Assembly: GCA_023410975.1 (NCBI GenBank)
Contig: JAEYPG010000594.1
Location: forward strand, 1-8,983
DNA: 8,983 nucleotides
Origin: Pseudomonadota bacterium
GTDB taxonomy: Bacteria > Pseudomonadota > Gammaproteobacteria > Burkholderiales > Burkholderiaceae_C
Direction of reading: 5' to 3'
Position numbers and translations under genes: made by a program. The notes beneath the pieces were generated by a model. The model searched no databases, was not told the origin of the DNA, and worked only from the letters and a program-made list of their open reading frames with translations. The first letter of the stretch is position 1, and the number at the start of each line of letters is the position of its first letter. Of the stretch, positions 6,049 through 8,983 are shown in pieces.

Positions 6049-6858
6049 TCAGGGCTCGACGACGATGGGCACCAACCCATGGCGGCGCGCCGCCGCAGAC
6101 AGCCGCCCGTCGCGCTTGATGCGGGCCACGAAGCCTTCCATTTCCTGCCACCAGCGCTCGTCGCCCGGCGCCACGGCCCAGGCGTAGGGCGTGACGTGGT
6201 AGGTGGACGTGGGCGCCACCAGCCGCGCCCAATCGGTGCTGGCCAGCATGCGGCGGCTGTAGGGAAAGTCGGTCATGAACACGTCCGCGCGGCCGGATTC
6301 GACCTCCTGCTCGCGCGCGTGTGGCGTGTCCAGCACCGCCAGCTGCGCCTGGCGCAGCCGCTCGCGCATCACCGGCTCGTGCAGCGTGCCGCGCGCCACC
6401 GCCACCACCACGCCGGGACGGTCGATGTCGTCCCAGGTGCGGATGCGGCGGTTGCTGCGCGTGGTGATGGCGTAGATGTCGCTGGCCAGGTACGGCGAGG
6501 TGAAGCGCAGCTTCTCCTGGCGCGCGGGCGTGATGCCGATGGCGAACATCGCCACGTCGCAGCGGTCGCCCAGCACGTCGTCGAACAGCTTGGCGAAGCT
6601 GCTGTCCACGAAGCGCACCTCCACGTCCAGGTCCTTGCCCAGCGCCTGCGCCAGGTCGATGTCGATGCCCGCGAGCTGGCGCGTCAACGGATGGCGGTAG
6701 GAGATGCCGTAGTAGTCCGGCCAGATGCACACGCGCACTTCGCGCGCCTGGCGGATGCGCTCCAGCCGGTCGTCCGGCTCCGCGGCCACGGCGGCGGCGC
6801 CGCTCAGTGCCGGAACCAGCGCCAGCGCCCCGGCAATGCGTTTGAGAAAAGGCGACAT
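6049..6858 (-). CDS. Periplasmic family-3 solute-binding protein, likely sensory partner of the cyclase
   Basis: This 269-residue protein has a Sec signal peptide (K-R then a hydrophobic core, cleavage near A-V-A-A before E27) and a SBP_bac_3 fold. Family landmarks are V-R-V-C-I-W-P-D-Y-Y (41-50), G-I-D-I-D-L-A (64-70), T-P-A-R-Q-E-K-L-R-F-T-S-P-Y (100-113) and A-D-V-F-M-T-D (181-187). Arg103 and Asp187 sit where amino-acid-binding members hold the ligand carboxylate and amino groups. Cys44 and Cys100 could form a disulfide. No permease or ATPase gene is adjacent; instead a membrane-bound diguanylate cyclase starts 28 bp downstream. This makes a sensing role (as for NspS with MbaA in Vibrio) more likely than uptake, though the ligand is unknown. 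The ATG at 6856-6858 has GAGG about 4 nt upstream and gives a proper signal peptide. The open frame upstream to 7146 lies inside the phosphofructokinase gene and is spurious. Confidence 0.9.
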   Translation of the reverse strand: MSPFLKRIAGALALVPALSGAAAVAAEPDDRLERIRQAREVRVCIWPDYYGISYRHPLTRQLAGIDIDLAQALGKDLDVEVRFVDSSFAKLFDDVLGDRCDVAMFAIGITPARQEKLRFTSPYLASDIYAITTRSNRRIRTWDDIDRPGVVVAVARGTLHEPVMRERLRQAQLAVLDTPHAREQEVESGRADVFMTDFPYSRRMLASTDWARLVAPTSTYHVTPYAWAVAPGDERWWQEMEGFVARIKRDGRLSAAARRHGLVPIVVEP

Positions 6859-6892
6859 AAGGCCTCGTCGGAGCGATTCAGCAATAACCCTT

Positions 6893-6916
6893 GTATCGGC
6901 CATCCCGGCACGATAC
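6893..6916. promoter_or_regulatory. Inverted repeat in the leader of the binding protein/cyclase pair
   Basis: GTATCG (6893-6898) and CGATAC (6911-6916) are exact inverted arms. Inside them GCC (6899-6901) can pair with GGC (6907-6909), leaving A6910 as a bulge, so a stem of nine pairs with a short loop is possible. It lies 35-58 bp before the start codon of the solute-binding protein gene, in its 128-bp upstream gap. It could be a dimeric repressor/activator operator or an mRNA leader hairpin. No clear sigma-70 hexamers were found nearby. Confidence 0.4.
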
Positions 6917-6961
6917 TGAGGGTTGCTGTCCGCTTTCTTTCTATCCAGCCGCAATCGCCCT

Positions 6962-6980
6962 GGGCCGCCCAAGGCGGCCC
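6962..6980 (-). terminator. Strong hairpin after the phosphofructokinase gene
   Basis: GGGCCGCC (6962-6969) and GGCGGCCC (6973-6980) form a perfect 8-bp all-G/C stem with a 3-nt loop, starting 6 nt beyond the phosphofructokinase stop codon. No T-run follows on the minus strand, so it is a weak match to a classical intrinsic terminator. Its position and stability still make it the likely 3' boundary of the upstream unit. Confidence 0.55.
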
Positions 6981-6986
6981 CGCGCC

Positions 6987-8042
6987 TCAGGCCGGCTCGC
7001 CCAGGCTCACGCCGATCTCGCGCGCGCAGTCCAGCAGCGGGTGCTGCGCCGGGATGCTGCGCCGTCCGCGGGCCACGGCCTCCAGCCCCACGCTGGTGAG
7101 CTCGCCGGCCTGCAACGTGACCATGCGGCCGAACTCGCCGCGGCACACCAGCCGCGCCACCTCGTTGCCGTAGCGCGTGGCCAGCACGCGGTCAAAGGCC
7201 GTGGGCGCGCCGCCGCGCTGCACGTGGCCCAGCACCGTGGCGCGCACCTCGCTCTGCAGCCGCGACTGCAGCTGCGCCGCCAGCACGTGCGCCACGCCGC
7301 CCAGGCGCACCGGCTCGTCGCGGCCCTCGATGCGCTCCTGCACCACCACGTCGCCGCCGCGCGGCTTGGCGCCCTCGGCCACGCAGATCACGGTGAAGCG
7401 CTGGCGCGACTCGCGCTCGCGGCACACCGCGGCCACGGCCTCGATATCGTAGGGAACTTCGGGCAGCAGGATCACGTCGGCCGCGCCGGCGATGCCGGCC
7501 TCCAGCGCAATCCAGCCCGCGTCGCGGCCCATGGTCTCCAGGATCATCACGCGCCCGTGCGCCTGTCCCGTGGTCTGCAGCCGCTCCAGCGCCTCCGTGG
7601 CGATCGACACCGCCGTGTCGAAGCCGAAGCTGCGCTCGCAGCCCACGATGTCGTTGTCGATGGTCTTGGGCACGCCCACCATCGGCAGCCCGTGCTGCCA
7701 GATCGCCTGCGCAATGCCCATGGTGCCGTCGCCGCCCACGGCCACCACGGCGTCCAGGCCCAGCGCCCGCGCGCTCTCGACCACGCGCTGCGCGCCCTCC
7801 TCGCCTTCGAGCAGCGGGTTGCGGCGGTTGCTCGTGCCCAGCACCGTGCCGCCCAGGTGGATCAGCCCGCTCACCGCACGCCAGTCGAGCTGGCGCACGC
7901 GGCCTTCCTGCAGCCCGGCAAAGCCGTCCTCGATGCCCACCACCTGCGCTCCGCACTGGCGGATGAGCGACTTGGTGACGGCGCGGATCACCGCGTTCAG
8001 GCCGGGGCCGTCGCCCCCTCCGGTCAATACGCCGACTCTCAT
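6987..8042 (-). CDS. 6-phosphofructokinase (PFKA superfamily, mixed active-site type)
   Basis: This 351-residue cytoplasmic enzyme is predicted to phosphorylate fructose 6-phosphate to fructose 1,6-bisphosphate. The motifs appear in order: G-G-G-D-G-P-G-L-N (8-16), phosphoryl-donor loop G-G-D-G-T (103-107), catalytic P-K-T-I-D-N-D (125-131) with base Asp129, M-G-R-D-A-G (171-176) for fructose 6-phosphate, P-E-V-P (194-197) and L-G-H-V-Q-R-G-G (271-278). Gly106 in GGDG is the form found in ATP-dependent enzymes, while Lys126 in PKTIDND is the form common in pyrophosphate-dependent and group III enzymes, so the donor cannot be settled by eye. Length fits the family. The ATG at 8040-8042 is chosen over 8046-8048 because CGGAG lies 7 nt before the former but only 1 nt before the latter. 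It is downstream of a possible 47-codon ORF and the adaptor gene, with a hairpin after its stop. Confidence 0.95.
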   Translation of the reverse strand: MRVGVLTGGGDGPGLNAVIRAVTKSLIRQCGAQVVGIEDGFAGLQEGRVRQLDWRAVSGLIHLGGTVLGTSNRRNPLLEGEEGAQRVVESARALGLDAVVAVGGDGTMGIAQAIWQHGLPMVGVPKTIDNDIVGCERSFGFDTAVSIATEALERLQTTGQAHGRVMILETMGRDAGWIALEAGIAGAADVILLPEVPYDIEAVAAVCRERESRQRFTVICVAEGAKPRGGDVVVQERIEGRDEPVRLGGVAHVLAAQLQSRLQSEVRATVLGHVQRGGAPTAFDRVLATRYGNEVARLVCRGEFGRMVTLQAGELTSVGLEAVARGRRSIPAQHPLLDCAREIGVSLGEPA

Positions 8043-8049
8043 GCACATG

Positions 8050-8054
8050 CTCCG
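8050..8054 (-). promoter_or_regulatory. Ribosome binding site that decides the phosphofructokinase start
   Basis: CGGAG on the minus strand ends 7 nt before the ATG at 8040-8042. The other in-frame ATG (8046-8048) would be only 1 nt away, too close for translation initiation, so the shorter protein beginning M-R-V-G-V is preferred. Confidence 0.6.
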
Positions 8055-8098
8055 ATGAATTCAAACCCCCGGAGTGTGCAGTCAGCGCGGCGCGGCCT

Positions 8099-8242
8099 TC
8101 AGCCCGCGTCGGCCAGTGCCCAGGCCGCGCGCTCGAAGCCGTCGCCGCCGGGGCCGTCGGGTTCCAGGCCCAGGACCGGCCAGGAGGTCTCGCCCTCGAT
8201 GCGCTCGCCCTCGCCCAGCGCCGGCGCGCCCGGGTCGTCCAT
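8099..8242 (-). CDS. Possible 47-residue hypothetical protein
   Basis: This short ORF encodes an acidic protein starting M-D-D-P-G-A-P and ending W-A-L-A-D-A-G, with P-A-L-G-E-G-E-R-I-E-G-E and S-W-P-V-L-G-L-E-P-D-G in the middle. I do not recognise a family. Its G/C third-position bias matches neighbouring genes and the residue composition looks protein-like, unlike the Arg/Pro/Gly-rich alternative frames. It lies in the same frame as the upstream adaptor gene, 39 nt after that gene's stop, with no other stop between. The ribosome binding site is poor: AGGA lies about 14 nt before the ATG, and a CTG start nine bases upstream of the ATG would be better spaced. It could also be a degraded former extension of the adaptor, or non-coding. 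Confidence 0.4.
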   Translation of the reverse strand: MDDPGAPALGEGERIEGETSWPVLGLEPDGPGGDGFERAAWALADAG

Positions 8243-8281
8243 GTCCGCCAGCGCCGGCGTCCTGAACGGGCCGGAGCCGCC

Positions 8282-8983
8282 TCACGACACCTTGCGCCGC
8301 TGCACCCGCTGCCCGTCGCGCACCGCGCTGGAGGGGTACACCACCACCTCCTGCCCCGGCTTGAGCCCGCTCTTGACCCAGGCCTGCGCGCCGTTGCGCG
8401 CGGCCACCTCCACCGGCTGCAGCAGCGCGCGCTCACCGTCGAGGCGGTACACGGCCATCGCGTCGCCGTCCTCCACCGGGAACACCGCGCCCACCGGCAC
8501 CTGCACGGCGCCCTCCACCGACAGGGTGATGATGCGCACGCCCACGCGGTAGGCGTCGCCCAGCGCGCGCCAGGCGGCGGGATCGCCGGCCAGGTCGATG
8601 AGCACGCGCACCCGCTGCTCCTCCACGCCCAGCGCCGAGACCTTGGTGAAGGCCGCGGGCTCCACCAGCCGCACGCGGCCTTCGAGCACGCCCGCGCCGC
8701 CCCAGCGCTCGATCAGCACGCGGCTGCCCGGCACGGCCTTGAGCGCGTCGGTGGTCAGCAGCTCCGCCACCACTTCCAGCTGCGCCGTGTCGCCCAGCTC
8801 CAACAGCGGCGTGCCCACCGCCACCGCACCTTCGCTTTGCTGCGCCACGCGCAGCACGCGCGCGCCCACGGGCGAGCGCAGCACGAAGGCGCGTCCCTGC
8901 GCCGAGGCCGGGCCGCGCTGCACGGCCGTCAGCGCCGCGCGCGCCTGCTCGACGTCGTGCTCGGCCACGCGGCCGTCCTGCAC
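8282..8983 (-). CDS. HlyD/MacA-type periplasmic adaptor subunit, C-terminal part
   Basis: The visible 233 residues are the C-terminal part of a membrane fusion (adaptor) protein that links an inner-membrane exporter to an outer-membrane channel; the N-terminus is beyond the right edge. The first 25 residues look like the end of the coiled-coil hairpin (E-H-D-V-E-Q-A-R-A-A-L). The returning half of the lipoyl/barrel-sandwich domain follows, with R-S-P-V-G-A-R-V-L-R at 36-45 and G-A-V-A-V-G-T-P-L-L-E-L at 52-63. A beta-barrel region spans about 68-150, and a membrane-proximal domain starts with V-P-V-G-A-V-F at 162-168 and ends with G-L-K-P-G-Q-E-V-V-V-Y at 216-226. Whether its partner is an ABC permease or an RND pump cannot be told from this window. 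It is upstream of the phosphofructokinase gene on the same strand. Confidence 0.9.
   Translation of the reverse strand: MQDGRVAEHDVEQARAALTAVQRGPASAQGRAFVLRSPVGARVLRVAQQSEGAVAVGTPLLELGDTAQLEVVAELLTTDALKAVPGSRVLIERWGGAGVLEGRVRLVEPAAFTKVSALGVEEQRVRVLIDLAGDPAAWRALGDAYRVGVRIITLSVEGAVQVPVGAVFPVEDGDAMAVYRLDGERALLQPVEVAARNGAQAWVKSGLKPGQEVVVYPSSAVRDGQRVQRRKVS

Noticed and set aside
3750..6119. A 789-codon plus-strand open frame opposite the diguanylate cyclase gene.
   Set aside because: Its product is a low-complexity run rich in Gln, His, Arg, Ala and Val, without any domain. It is the expected antisense shadow of a GC-rich gene, and the opposite strand carries unmistakable PAS and GGEEF motifs.
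6893..6900. GCCGATAC on the minus strand as the -10 of a sigma-28 (FliA) promoter for the binding protein/cyclase pair.
   Set aside because: It matches 7 of 8 bases of the FliA -10 element, but no TAAAG-like -35 lies at the proper distance, and the bases are better explained as part of the inverted repeat at 6893-6916.
8043..8098. A sigma-70 promoter directly upstream of the phosphofructokinase gene (CTGACT, 17 bp, GAATTC).
   Set aside because: The -10 candidate matches the consensus poorly, and the arrangement is as easily explained by read-through from the upstream gene.
6891..8552. A 553-codon plus-strand open frame across the phosphofructokinase and adaptor genes.
   Set aside because: The composition is Arg/His/Ala/Pro-rich with no family features, and it runs antisense through three separate minus-strand reading units. 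It is a GC-driven artefact.

Overview
This window is very GC-rich. Every gene I can support lies on the minus strand, so transcription runs from high to low coordinates. The base composition, the strong G/C third-position bias and the family mix (IS630-type transposase fragment, copper-storage protein, CzcI-like small secreted protein, PAS-GGDEF cyclase) suggest a betaproteobacterium of the order Burkholderiales. That placement is an inference from style, not from a marker gene.

Layout from the right edge, in transcription order. First comes the C-terminal part of a HlyD/MacA-type periplasmic adaptor subunit (8282-8983, cut by the window edge). A possible 47-residue ORF follows (8099-8242), then a 6-phosphofructokinase (6987-8042). 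A strong hairpin at 6962-6980 probably closes that unit. Next is a tightly linked pair: a secreted family-3 solute-binding protein (6049-6858), then 28 bp later a membrane-anchored diguanylate cyclase with a large periplasmic sensor region, PAS domains and a GGEEF domain (3396-6020). The pair looks like a two-protein sensory module that turns an extracytoplasmic signal into c-di-GMP.

The segment 3043-3395 holds no gene I can defend, but it contains a perfect 8-bp hairpin. Below it lies a small metal-associated block: a secreted His/Cys-containing protein resembling the CzcI/DUF2946 type (2632-3042) and a 20-cysteine four-helix-bundle copper-storage protein of the cytosolic Csp3 kind (2207-2539). 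These are followed by a PPC/DUF296-domain protein (1515-1952) and a class I SAM-dependent methyltransferase (568-1380).

The left end (1-504) is mobile-element debris. It has a frameshifted N-terminal fragment of an IS630-family transposase (288-504), about 250 bp I could not assign, and the first 13 codons of another minus-strand gene with a near-consensus ribosome binding site (1-41).

No CRISPR array, tRNA, rRNA or defence system was found. The points most worth a second look are the binding-protein/cyclase module with an inverted repeat in its leader, the mixed active-site signature of the phosphofructokinase, and the copper-storage/secreted-protein pair.
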